Shown here: positions 6,748 through 14,772 of the stretch, piece by piece
How the letters are laid out: each line of letters begins with the position of its first letter
How positions within the stretch are numbered: position 1 is the first letter of the stretch
Assembly: GCA_036558305.1 (NCBI GenBank)
Contig: DATBFX010000174.1
Span: forward strand, 1-21,471
From: DATBFX01 sp036558305
GTDB lineage: Bacteria; Chloroflexota; Chloroflexia; Thermomicrobiales; UBA6265
DNA: 21,471 bases
Direction of reading: 5' to 3'
Translations under genes and position numbers: made by a program
Notes under the pieces: model-generated
Told to the model about the DNA's origin: nothing
Database searches by the model: none
Seen by the model: the letters and a program-made list of their open reading frames with translations, nothing else

Positions 6748-9700
6748 TCGGCATCCTCGCGGCCGGTCGTCGGATCCGGGAAGACCCCATTTTCCAGCGC
6801 CCAGACGGAGAGTTCGGTCCGGTTGCCACACTCGGTCTTGCCGAGGATGTTGCGGATGTGGGCGTTGACCGTGCGCGGGCTGACGTAGAGCTCGTCGCTG
6901 ATCTGGCGGTCGGAGTGGCCGCGCGCCACCAACCGGACGACCTCGATCTCGCGGTCGGTCAAACCGCCCGGTCGCGCCTCGCCGCGCCGGTGGTCGTGCC
7001 GGACCGCCTGGTTGAGCGCCGCCTCCGCCAGCCCGATCCACGGTGCCATCCCGAGCTCGCGGAACACCGCGAGCGCCGATTCGAGCAGGTGCTCCCGCCG
7101 CAGCGGGTCGCCCCGGTCGGCCGCGGCCAGCGCCGTCGCCTCGTCGAGGTCGACGATCGCCCGCAGGGGCCGCTGACCGGTCGCTTCCAGCCGCAACCGG
7201 GCGCGCGCGAAGTAGGTCTCGGCTTCGGCGTGGTTGCCGAGCACGGAATCCATCCGCGCCACCGTCAATTCGTGCGAGCCGCCGGGGTAATCGCCGTGCC
7301 CGACCTCGATCAGCGCCCGCGCGGCCGTTCGGTAGACCGGGGCGAGGTCGGCCGCGCCGAGCGCCCAAACCGCGGCGCCGCCGAAGTCGACGGCGCCGTT
7401 GAGCAACCAGAGTGTCGGTTCCATCGCCGCCACGACCGGGGTCAGCGCTTCGAGGATCTGGCGCGCCGCCGCCGGGTTGCCGGCCCGCACCTGCGCCAGC
7501 GCCGCCAGCGCCGCGTCGTCCAGACCGATCGTCCGCTCCCCGAGCCGGGGATCGCCGACGACCCGCGTCCAATAGTCGCCGATCGCCGCCCAATCGCCGC
7601 CGAGGTACTCCGCCAGCAGCGCCGTGATCCAGGCCGCGCTCGCGTGCAACCGGTGCCCCGGTCCCAGCCGGAAGACCAGATCCCGCGCCCGTGCCTCCGC
7701 GTCCTGCGCGGCCGTCAGGTCCCCGAGCGCTACCCGGGCCACGGCCGAGCGGACGTGCGCCTCCGCCTGGCCGAGGATCGACCCGTGGCGTTCGGCGATC
7801 GCCAGGAGTTGGTCGAACAGCTCGACCGCCCGCCGGAACTCGCCGCGATGGTAGAGGAAGTAGGCGCCGGCGATGATCAGCGCCCGCACGATCGCCGTCG
7901 GTTGCTGCCACGACTCCACCCGGTGCAGCAACGACTCCGTCCACTCCCGGCTCCAGTCGTCGAACGGTTGCAGCGTCCGCGCGTAGTCGTTCTCGTCACC
8001 GCGCTCACGCGCCAGCGCGACCGCGCGAGGGTCGGTGCCCAACCAGCGCGAGGCGTGGATCAGACCGGAGGCGACCGGTTCGAACCGCTCCTGCAGGAGC
8101 GCCAACCGCGCCCAGACCAGCTCCTCGCAGGACGGGACGATCGCCAAGCCGCGTTCGACGAACGGTTGCCACCCCCCCTGAGGCGCCCCCCCGTCCTTCA
8201 GCGCCGCCGCCGCCTCGCCGAGAAACGCCGCCACCGCGACCGGCGACGCCCCCGTCGCTTCCAGGGCCGCCAGTGCCTCCTCGATCGAGGTCTGCGCGTC
8301 CCTCAGCAGCAGCGCCTCAGCTTCCGCCACCGCCAGGCGCGGCAGCACCTCGGCTCGGGTCGAGGCGGGGGCAGCGGCGGCCAGGTCGCGCGCCATCCGC
8401 AAAAAGGTGACCGCGCGCTCGCGCGCGTACGATCCCTTCGCCTGCTCGGCGGCGATCAGGGCATGGTCGATCCCCCGTTCCGCCCCCGGCAGCGACGCCG
8501 AGGCGTGGAACTGCGCGGCGAGCTCGGCGGCGCGCTCCCGTTCGCGCCCCGCCGCGACCTCCTCCAACGCTTCGGCCAGGCGCCGGTGGAGGCGGACGCG
8601 GCGGGACGGACTCCACTCCTCGTAGAGGGCATGGCGGACGATGGCGTGGACGAAGTCGTAGGTCTCCGGCGCACCGCGCACCGGTTCGATCAGGTGGGCG
8701 GCCAGGGCCTCGTCGAGCGCGTCGAGGAGATCGTCCTCGGGCAGTTCGGTCAGCGCCTGGAGAACGCGGAAGTCGAAACCGCCGGTGAAGACGACCGCGT
8801 ACGAGAGCAGCCGGTTCGCCGCCGGCGAGAGGCGGGCCATCCGCCGCCGCACCACCTGGCGGACCCCCTCCGGGATACCGAGCTCCCGCAGATCGGCGCG
8901 GCCGCCGCCGAGTTTCCCCTCTTCGAGCAGGTGCCGCATCACCTCCTCGATGAAGAAGGGGTTGCCGTTCGTCTCCTCGGAGATCACCACCGCCAGTGCC
9001 GGCGGCAGCGTCGGCGGCACGGTCCCCGCGGGCGCCAGGAATTGCGCGACCTCCTGCCGGTTGAACCCGTGCAGCCGGAGTCGTTGGAAACTCCGCTCGC
9101 GGCGAAGACCCGCCAGCACCTCGTCGAGCGGATGCTGGCGGTGGAGTTCGGTATCGCGGTAGGTACCCACGACGAGCACACTGCTGGTGCCGGCGAACCG
9201 CCCCAGGTGCCCGAGCACGCCCAACGAGGCGGCGTCCGACCAGTGGAGATCGTCGAGGACGAGTACGAGCGGTTTGGCCGCGCCGAGGCGGAGGAGGACT
9301 TCGACGACGGCGTCGAAGAGCCGGAACCGCTCGTCGCCGGGACTGAGCGGGGCCGGCGCGGCGATCTCCGGATGGGCGGCGCGGATGTCCGGGACCAACC
9401 GCGCCAGCGTCGGTCCTTCGCGGCCGAGCGCCTCCCGGAAGGTCTCCGTCGGGAACGCCTTCGCCGCGGCGCTGAGGACTTCGACCCAGGGCGCGTACGG
9501 CGGCGACCAATCGCCCTCGTAGGAGCGACCCCAGAGGACGGGGATCTCGTAGGAGCGGGCGTGGAGGGCGAACTCGTGGGCGATTCGCGTTTTGCCGATC
9601 CCGGCCTCGCCGGCGATCATCACGATCCCGCCCTTGCCGAAGTGGGCGTCGTCGAGGCGGGCGCGCAGGGCGTCGAATTCCCGCGTCCGCCCGACGAAGC

Positions 9701-9773
9701 GGCCGGAACCGGCGAGCCAGGGCGCACGCGACCGCACCCGGACCTCCGGGTCGTCGTGCGTCGGCCAGGTCAT
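6744..9773 (-). CDS. LAL-type (large ATP-binding LuxR) transcriptional regulator, copy 1
   Basis: A 1009-aa STAND-type regulator, as in the MalT family. The N-terminal AAA/NTPase domain opens with FVGR (26-29) and has Walker A GEAGIGKT (55-62), Walker B LVLVLDDLHW (169-178) and a sensor-like VVGTYRDTEL (201-210). A long helical, TPR-like middle (about 400-920) probably binds a ligand or partner. The C-terminal GerE/LuxR HTH (about 938-992) reads LTDREIEVVRLVARG, then LYVSPRTVNAHIRNILGK. ATG 9773 is chosen because it aligns exactly with the start of the neighbouring paralogue and both share a GAGGGAG ribosome site. The open frame extends 32 codons further, but that stretch is not conserved. 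It ends by overlapping the CDF transporter start (ATGA), suggesting a role in metal or stress response, although no ligand can be read from the sequence. Confidence 0.92.
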   Translation of the reverse strand: MTWPTHDDPEVRVRSRAPWLAGSGRFVGRTREFDALRARLDDAHFGKGGIVMIAGEAGIGKTRIAHEFALHARSYEIPVLWGRSYEGDWSPPYAPWVEVLSAAAKAFPTETFREALGREGPTLARLVPDIRAAHPEIAAPAPLSPGDERFRLFDAVVEVLLRLGAAKPLVLVLDDLHWSDAASLGVLGHLGRFAGTSSVLVVGTYRDTELHRQHPLDEVLAGLRRERSFQRLRLHGFNRQEVAQFLAPAGTVPPTLPPALAVVISEETNGNPFFIEEVMRHLLEEGKLGGGRADLRELGIPEGVRQVVRRRMARLSPAANRLLSYAVVFTGGFDFRVLQALTELPEDDLLDALDEALAAHLIEPVRGAPETYDFVHAIVRHALYEEWSPSRRVRLHRRLAEALEEVAAGRERERAAELAAQFHASASLPGAERGIDHALIAAEQAKGSYARERAVTFLRMARDLAAAAPASTRAEVLPRLAVAEAEALLLRDAQTSIEEALAALEATGASPVAVAAFLGEAAAALKDGGAPQGGWQPFVERGLAIVPSCEELVWARLALLQERFEPVASGLIHASRWLGTDPRAVALARERGDENDYARTLQPFDDWSREWTESLLHRVESWQQPTAIVRALIIAGAYFLYHRGEFRRAVELFDQLLAIAERHGSILGQAEAHVRSAVARVALGDLTAAQDAEARARDLVFRLGPGHRLHASAAWITALLAEYLGGDWAAIGDYWTRVVGDPRLGERTIGLDDAALAALAQVRAGNPAAARQILEALTPVVAAMEPTLWLLNGAVDFGGAAVWALGAADLAPVYRTAARALIEVGHGDYPGGSHELTVARMDSVLGNHAEAETYFARARLRLEATGQRPLRAIVDLDEATALAAADRGDPLRREHLLESALAVFRELGMAPWIGLAEAALNQAVRHDHRRGEARPGGLTDREIEVVRLVARGHSDRQISDELYVSPRTVNAHIRNILGKTECGNRTELSVWALENGVFPDPTTGREDAE

Positions 9774-9895
9774 CGCGGCTCCCTCGTCCTTCGCGCATCG
9801 GGGGCGGATCGCAGCGAGCGGCAGATCGGTGCGGCGTGCCGAACGACGAAACCGCGCCGCACCGTGCATCGCCCTACGTCGTTATGTCTGGGGTC

Positions 9896-9924
9896 AGCCT
9901 ACGTGTCCTCATTTATCCTGTCAA
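9896..9924 (-). promoter_or_regulatory. Sigma-70-type promoter of LAL regulator copy 1
   Basis: On the minus strand, TTGACA (9924-9919) and TAGGCT (9901-9896) are separated by exactly 17 bp, placing transcription start near 9889, about 115 nt before the ATG at 9773. The same boxes and spacing precede the second LAL gene while most spacer bases differ, which supports function. A 12-bp perfect palindrome, ACGATCGATCGT (9924-9935), touches the -35 box and may be an operator. Confidence 0.75.
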
Positions 9925-9953
9925 CGATCGATCGTACCGATTGAGCCTTCGAT

Positions 9954-12900
9954 TCAATCGCCGTCCGCGAACACCTGCCGCTGCCCGCCCTGTTCGAGCA
10001 TCCCGGCGGGGATCGTGGGTCGTTTGTCGGCCGCGTCGGCGATGAGCCCCTGCTCGGCGGCCCAGACGGAGAGTTCGGTCCGGTTGCCGCGGTCGGTTTT
10101 GCCGAGGATGTTGCGGATGTGGGCGTTGACCGTGCGCGGGCTGACGTAGAGTTCGTCGCCGATCTGCCGGTCCGAGTAGCCCTTGGCGACGAGTTGGACG
10201 ACCTCAATCTCGCGGTCGGTCAACCCGCCCGGCCGCGCCCCCGCGCGGTGCCGCTCTTCCCGCGCCGTCTGCTGCAACGCCGCCTCTGCCGTTTCGACCC
10301 AGGGCGCCATCCCCAGCGCCTTGAACACATCCAATGCCGACGTCAACAGATGCTCGCGCCGCAACGGATCGCCTCGCCCCGTTCTGGCCAGCGCCGTCGC
10401 CTCGTCCAGATCGACGATCGCACGCAACGGGGGTTGCCCGGTCGCCTCCAGCCGAAGACGGGCACGGGCGAAATACGTCTCCGCCTCGTGGTGGTCGCCG
10501 AGCAGCGACGCCATCCGCGCCACCGTCAACTCCAGCGAACCGCAGGGGTAATCGGCCCGGCCATCGCGGATCAGGCGGAGGGCGACGGTCCGGTAGTGCG
10601 GGGCGTGATCGGCCGCACCGAGGAGCCAGACCGCTGCGCCGCCGAACGCGACCGCACCGTTCGTCAACCACAGCGGCGGTTCGACCGTGGCGAGGAGGCG
10701 GGTCAGGGCGTCGAGCATCCGCCGCGCCTCGACCTCGTCGCCGGCGCGGGCGTGGGCGAAGGCGACCAGCGCCGCATCGTGCAACCAGTTGGTGCGGAGA
10801 TGCAACCGCGGATCGCTCGTCGCCCGCGTCCAGGCCGTCGCAAACGCGGGCCAGTCGCCGCCGAGGTATTCGATGTGGAGCGCCTCCAACCAGCGGAGAC
10901 TGGCGTGCAACCGGTGGTCGGGACCGAGCCGGGGAACGAGATCGCGCCCCCGCGCCTCCGCGTCTTCGGCCGCCGCGAACTCGCCGAGCGCGGTGTGGGC
11001 GAGGGCGAGGCGTACCTGCGCATCGGCCTGGCCGAGGATCGAGCCGTGCCGCTCGCCGATGGCGAGGATCTCCCGGTAGTGCGCGATGACGGCGCGGAAT
11101 TCGCCGTGGTCGTAGAGCCAGTCGTTGCCGCAGACGATCATCGCCCGGATGATCGCGCTCGGTTGCCGCCAGGAGTGGACGAGCCGCATCACCTCGGCGT
11201 TCCAATCGCCGTCGTTCTCGGTGAAGGGCCGCAGCGTCCGCACGTAGTCCGCTTCGGTACCTCGCGCGCGCGCGATCTCGACCGCCTTGGGATCGGCGCC
11301 CAACCAGCGCGTCGCGTTGATGATCCCGGTCGAGACCGGTTGGTAGCGCTCGACCAGCAAGGTCAAACGCGCCCACGTCAACTCCTCATCCGCCGGAACC
11401 AGCGCCAGACCTCGCTCGACGAACGGCCGCCAGGCGGTTTGCGGCGCCCCTCCGTCCTTGAGCGCCGCCGCCGCGCGCGCCAGGAACGCGGCAATCTCGC
11501 CCGGTCCCGCCTCCGTCGCCGCCAGCGCCTCCAACGCTTCCTCGACCGAGCGGCAAGCGTCGGTCAGCAGCAGCGCCTCGGCCTCGGCGATCGCGAGTTG
11601 GCACCAGACCTCCGCCCGCTTGACTGGATCGGTCGCCGCAAAATCGACCGCCATCCGGAGGAACCCGACCGCCCGCGCCCCCGCGTAGGCCGCCCGCGCC
11701 TGTTCCGCCGCCGCCAGGGCGTGGGGCAGACCGCGCTCGGCACCGGGCAGAGTGATCGAGGCGTGGTACTGGGCGGCGAGCTCGGCGGCGCGCTCCCGTT
11801 CCCGCCCGGCGTAGACCTGCTCCAGCGCCTTCGCCAACCGCCGGTGCAACCGGACGCGCCGGGAAGGACTCCACTCGTCGTAGAGCGCGTAGCGGACGAT
11901 GGCGTGGACGTAGTCGTAGGTCTCGGCCGGCCCGTTCACCGGTTGGATCAGGTGGGCGGCCAGCGCCTCGTCGAGGGCATCGAGGAGGGCGTCTTCCGAG
12001 AGATCCGTTAAGGCCTGCAACACCCGGAAATCGATCCCGCCGGTGAAGACGACCGCGTGCGTCAGCAACCGGTGGGCATCCGGCGACAACCGCGCCAACC
12101 GCCCCCTGACCACCTGCCGCACCCCCTCCGGCACCCGCAACGCCCGCAGATCGAGCCGGTCTGCCGCCGCGACCGCGTCCAGCTTCCCCTCTTCGAGGAG
12201 GTATCTGGCGAGCTCCTCGACGAAGAACGGATTGCCGCCGGTCTCCTGCGCGATCGCGTCCGCGACCGCCGCCGGCAGCGTCCGCTGCGTCGTCGCGGTG
12301 ATGAGTTGGCCGACCTCCGCCCGGCCGAGACCGCGCAGCCGCACCCGTTGGAAACAGCGCTCGCGGCGGAGCCCGGCGAGCAACTCGTCGAGCGGATGCC
12401 CCTGCCGCAGTTCGGCATCTCGATAGGTCGCGACAACGAGCAGTGCCTGGGTGCCGGCAAACCGCGCCAGGTGTTCGAGCAGACCGAGCGACCCGCCGTC
12501 CGCCCAGTGCAGATCGTCCAACACGACCAGGATCGGTTGGATCGCGGCCAGGCGGACGAGGAACTCGGCGATCGCGTCGAAGACCCGGAACCGCTCGTCG
12601 GCCGGCCCAAGCGAAACCGGTTCGCCCGACTCCGGCATCAGGGCCGCGATCTCCGGTACCAGGTGCGCCAGCGTCGGCGCCCCCAACCCGATCGCCTCGG
12701 TCAACGCCTCGGTTTCGAACGCCGCGGTCGCCCCCCGCAGCACCTCGATCCAGGGCGCCAGCGGTCCCGTCCACTCCCCCTCGTAGCACCGCCCCCAGAG
12801 CACCCGGACCTCGCGCCCCCGCGCCTCCGCCGCGAACTCGTGGAGGAGCCGAGTCTTCCCGATCCCCGCCTCGCCGGCGACCGCGACGATCCCCCCCGTG

Positions 12901-13037
12901 CCGACGCGGGCATCCTGCAACCGCGCTGCCAGCGCCTCCAACTCGCGCCCGCGCCCGACGAACCGCCCGCTTCCCATGAGGACGGACGCGCGCGACCGCA
13001 CCCGGAGCTCCGGGTCGTCGTGCGTTGTCACGCTCAT
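9954..13037 (-). CDS. LAL-type (large ATP-binding LuxR) transcriptional regulator, copy 2
   Basis: A 1027-aa paralogue of the adjacent regulator, aligning almost without gaps: Walker A GEAGIGKT is at 55-62, Walker B ILVVLDDLHW at about 169-178, and the HTH starts at 939 versus 938. The ligand-binding middle is more diverged than the two ends. The LuxR HTH carries LTDREIEVVQLVAKG and LYVSPRTVNAHIRNILGK. It differs by a longer C-terminal tail (about 25 residues after the HTH, rich in Gly/Gln). The ATG at 13037 has GAGGGAG upstream. It has its own promoter and lies 180 bp upstream of copy 1, so the pair arose by tandem duplication including the promoter. Likely a DNA-binding activator whose ligand and targets are unknown. 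Confidence 0.92.
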   Translation of the reverse strand: MSVTTHDDPELRVRSRASVLMGSGRFVGRGRELEALAARLQDARVGTGGIVAVAGEAGIGKTRLLHEFAAEARGREVRVLWGRCYEGEWTGPLAPWIEVLRGATAAFETEALTEAIGLGAPTLAHLVPEIAALMPESGEPVSLGPADERFRVFDAIAEFLVRLAAIQPILVVLDDLHWADGGSLGLLEHLARFAGTQALLVVATYRDAELRQGHPLDELLAGLRRERCFQRVRLRGLGRAEVGQLITATTQRTLPAAVADAIAQETGGNPFFVEELARYLLEEGKLDAVAAADRLDLRALRVPEGVRQVVRGRLARLSPDAHRLLTHAVVFTGGIDFRVLQALTDLSEDALLDALDEALAAHLIQPVNGPAETYDYVHAIVRYALYDEWSPSRRVRLHRRLAKALEQVYAGRERERAAELAAQYHASITLPGAERGLPHALAAAEQARAAYAGARAVGFLRMAVDFAATDPVKRAEVWCQLAIAEAEALLLTDACRSVEEALEALAATEAGPGEIAAFLARAAAALKDGGAPQTAWRPFVERGLALVPADEELTWARLTLLVERYQPVSTGIINATRWLGADPKAVEIARARGTEADYVRTLRPFTENDGDWNAEVMRLVHSWRQPSAIIRAMIVCGNDWLYDHGEFRAVIAHYREILAIGERHGSILGQADAQVRLALAHTALGEFAAAEDAEARGRDLVPRLGPDHRLHASLRWLEALHIEYLGGDWPAFATAWTRATSDPRLHLRTNWLHDAALVAFAHARAGDEVEARRMLDALTRLLATVEPPLWLTNGAVAFGGAAVWLLGAADHAPHYRTVALRLIRDGRADYPCGSLELTVARMASLLGDHHEAETYFARARLRLEATGQPPLRAIVDLDEATALARTGRGDPLRREHLLTSALDVFKALGMAPWVETAEAALQQTAREERHRAGARPGGLTDREIEVVQLVAKGYSDRQIGDELYVSPRTVNAHIRNILGKTDRGNRTELSVWAAEQGLIADAADKRPTIPAGMLEQGGQRQVFADGD

Positions 13038-13333
13038 CGCCGGCTCCCTCGTCCCTCGCGCGGCAGGGGGCTAAATCAAGACCGGGAGTCAGACAGTCAG
13101 TGAGTCAAATCGGCGCCTCACCCCGGCGCCGGGCGCCCACGGCGCGGCCGCGCACCGTGCGACGACGAACCGCGTTGGGTTCGGTGTCAGCCTACGCGTC
13201 CGGGTGCAGGCTGTCAACGATGGGGATGTGAAGGTCTCGTCAATACCCGCATGGCATTTCGGGAGAAAGGGAAAGCCGTTCAGTGGTCCGTATCCTTCGC
13301 TTGCGCTATGCTGTCGTCTAGGAGGTTTCGACG
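13038..13333. promoter_or_regulatory. Divergent intergenic region: LAL copy 2 leader and 75-aa gene upstream
   Basis: This 296-bp region holds the LAL copy 2 promoter (annotated separately) and its roughly 145-nt leader. The leader contains a perfect 12-bp palindrome, CCCGGCGCCGGG (13122-13133), and AGTCA three times at exact 8-bp steps (13087, 13095, 13103). For the plus-strand gene an AGGAGG ribosome site is at 13320-13325. TATGCT at 13307-13312 is a possible -10 without a good -35. Confidence 0.5.
13189..13217 (-). promoter_or_regulatory. Sigma-70-type promoter of LAL regulator copy 2
   Basis: On the minus strand, TTGACA (13217-13212) and TAGGCT (13194-13189) are spaced by 17 bp, identical in boxes and spacing to the promoter of copy 1. 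Transcription would start near 13182, giving a roughly 145-nt leader before ATG 13037. Confidence 0.75.
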
Positions 13334-13561
13334 GTGGCACTCACGCTCGACAAAACGACCAAGAAACCGGCTTCGGTCTTGCCCTCCGAGCAAGCCGTCG
13401 CCCTCTTCGATGGGGAAGCCCGGCGCCTGGCGGGCATGTCCGGGGACGAGTTTCTGAAGAAGTGGGATGCCGGCGAGTTCCGCGATCTTGACGACACGCC
13501 GGAAGGTCGCAAGATCGCCTATCTGGCGTTACTGATCCCCTTTGGCCGGCAAGACACCTGA
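13334..13561 (+). CDS. Small protein (75 aa), first gene of an uncharacterised two-gene unit
   Basis: A 75-aa soluble protein starting at GTG 13334, preceded by a perfect AGGAGG with an 8-bp spacer. It has no membrane segment or signal peptide. The recognisable part is the C-terminal half: SGDEFLKKWDAGEF (36-49), DDTPEGRKI and LALLIPFGR (about 64-72). This SG-EFL--W-AGE-x(n)-P---R---L-PF-R pattern is, to my recollection, common in short hypothetical proteins of Chloroflexota, Actinobacteria and Cyanobacteria, with no known function. Its last 20 bp overlap the next gene. A small gene ahead of a larger overlapping one is the usual shape of toxin-antitoxin pairs, but neither protein has a recognised toxin or DNA-binding motif. 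Confidence 0.75.
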   Translation: MALTLDKTTKKPASVLPSEQAVALFDGEARRLAGMSGDEFLKKWDAGEFRDLDDTPEGRKIAYLALLIPFGRQDT

Positions 13562-14138
13562 AGAAGCGGTCGACGACTTTGTCGAGCCCCTCCGCGAGAC
13601 TTTGGCGTGCATCCTGACGGGCACGGTCTTCGGTAGCGGGAACGCGGTCGGACGCCGCCACGGTTTGACCCTGTACACCGAAGGTCAGTCGTCCCCGAAC
13701 GTCGCCCGCCTCTCGACGCATGGCGGTGAAGGCGACCTCCTCTTCCAGCTTGTCCACCTCTACGCAGACGTCCCCGTGCCCCGCGGTGACCAACGCGGTG
13801 CCTACGAGGTCCGCACATCGTTCTACCACTACCGGATTCTCGACCGCGAAGAGAACGAGCTCGTCGTCTATCATTGGGAGCCCGAGGGCATCAGCCCGGT
13901 GCGGATGCCACATCTTCACGTCCCGGCAGCACCCTCTCTGGTGCTCCCGCAGCGAGCCGGCTCAAGGCAATCGTCCGAGAAGACCCATCTCGGAAAATTT
14001 CACCTTCCGACCGGGTGGATCACGATCGAGGCCATCGCCGAGTTGCTGATCCGAGATTTCAAGGTGGATCCGCGGAACAGCAATTGGGAGGATGTCCTGA
14101 GGCGAAGTCGGGCGACAGCCGGCGCCGGGCAAATGTGA
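13542..14138 (+). CDS. Uncharacterised 198-aa protein with PHLH motif, second gene of the unit
   Basis: Starts at TTG 13542, 20 bp inside the 75-aa gene. It is the first possible start after an in-frame TGA at 13533, and it has no Shine-Dalgarno of its own, so it relies on ribosomes finishing the upstream gene. The protein is soluble. Its centre reads YEVRTSFYHYRILDREENEL (89-107 region), then VYHWEPEG (109-116) and MPHLHVPAA (122-130), and it closes with a helical part, WITIEAIAELLIRDFKVDP (159-177). Conserved-looking His and Tyr residues around HW and PHLH could form an active or metal site. The layout loosely recalls small proteins such as the TumE/DUF6516 toxins, and a DUF7718-type label is possible, but I cannot confirm either. 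No function is assigned. Confidence 0.78.
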   Translation: MAGKTPEEAVDDFVEPLRETLACILTGTVFGSGNAVGRRHGLTLYTEGQSSPNVARLSTHGGEGDLLFQLVHLYADVPVPRGDQRGAYEVRTSFYHYRILDREENELVVYHWEPEGISPVRMPHLHVPAAPSLVLPQRAGSRQSSEKTHLGKFHLPTGWITIEAIAELLIRDFKVDPRNSNWEDVLRRSRATAGAGQM

Positions 14139-14241
14139 CCTACGCTCTGACGACGACCGTACAGACCGAAGTGAAACGAACGGACAACCCTGTCAGGATT
14201 TTCGGGAGCGGCAAGGGGAAGCCGGAACCGAGTCGGCCGCG

Positions 14242-14554
14242 TCAGCGCTTTTTGGCCTCGACGTAGGACCGCAACACGGCGTTCATCCGCGTCTGATACC
14301 CAGCACCCTGCGCCTTGAACCAGTCGACGACGTCGGCGTCGAACCGCACGGTCAATTGCCGCTTGGGCCCCGGGATGCCGACCTGGACGGTGCTCCAGTC
14401 GAACTCGGCCTCGTCGTCGCGGTCGATTGAGGCTTCGAGTTCCTCTTCGGTTAGGGGCATCGACGCGCACCCAGTCGGTCTGGCTTTCGCCGCGGCGGAG
14501 CATCTCGTCAAGTTCGTCCGCCGTGTAGGGCACGGTATGTTCTTGCTTCTTCAT
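14242..14554 (-). pseudogene. brnA: BrnA-type antitoxin, frameshifted
   Basis: BrnA is the antitoxin and autorepressor of the type II BrnT/BrnA system, with a C-terminal ribbon-helix-helix-like DNA-binding part. The natural N-terminus starts at ATG 14554 behind AAGGAGG and reads MKKQEHTVPYTADELDEM, then TDWVRVDA. At a run of four C on the minus strand (plus-strand G 14454-14457) the frame breaks. One base fewer would continue as LTEEELEASID and reach the intact C-terminal half: LTVRFDADVVDWFKAQG, then YQTRMNAVLRSYVEAKKR. The C-terminal half alone could still start at ATG 14460 (72 aa), so a shortened DNA-binding protein is possible. A sequencing or assembly indel in the short homopolymer is the main alternative. 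Confidence 0.8.
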
Positions 14555-14737
14555 CGCGGGCCCTCCTTGCCGAGATGATGCGGATCGCGGCGTTGCGGCG
14601 CATCCAGACGGCGGTCACGAAGCGCTCATCGATGATGCCGATTGTGAGGTAGCGCTCTTCTTCTGGGTACGGACTCTGCGCGGTTGCCACGGGCGGCCAT
14701 CGAACGGGCGCTTGGCGTCGCCCCACTCGACCTGCAT
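14508..14737 (-). pseudogene. brnT: BrnT-type toxin remnant (internal deletion and frameshift)
   Basis: BrnT is a small RelE-fold ribonuclease toxin of about 90 residues. The C-terminal part is clear: EEERYLTIGIIDERFV and IRIISARRARDEEARTYRAL. The N-terminus that fits the family, MQVEWGDAKR (cf. the usual EWD-AK), starts at ATG 14737 but in a different frame. The expected central helix (the N--KHGV-F--A part) is missing, and only a PFDG-like stub remains before the frame change. A continuous frame from a TTG at 14744 exists but has a non-BrnT N-terminus. I conclude a deletion plus frameshift inactivated the toxin. It overlaps brnA by 47 bp. Confidence 0.72.
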
Positions 14738-14772
14738 CAGTCAATCATAACGACGCCTGTAGTTATCGTGTT

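Noticed and set aside
9774..9869. 32-codon N-terminal extension of LAL copy 1 from ATG 9869
   Set aside because: Not present in the paralogue, and the aligned start at 9773 has the shared GAGGGAG site. It cannot be fully excluded because the frame is open.
6858..9944. Long plus-strand open frame (about 1028 codons) opposite LAL copy 1
   Set aside because: It is an antisense shadow: Arg/Gln/Pro-rich low-complexity translation with no domains, produced by high GC. The minus strand carries clear Walker and HTH motifs.
10119..12011. Plus-strand 630-codon open frame opposite LAL copy 2
   Set aside because: Same antisense artefact, Arg/Gly-rich, no recognisable family.
13542..14138. Calling the 198-aa protein a TumE/DUF6516 toxin
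   Set aside because: Only a loose resemblance around the His-rich PHLH segment; it is longer than TumE and no decisive motif is visible.
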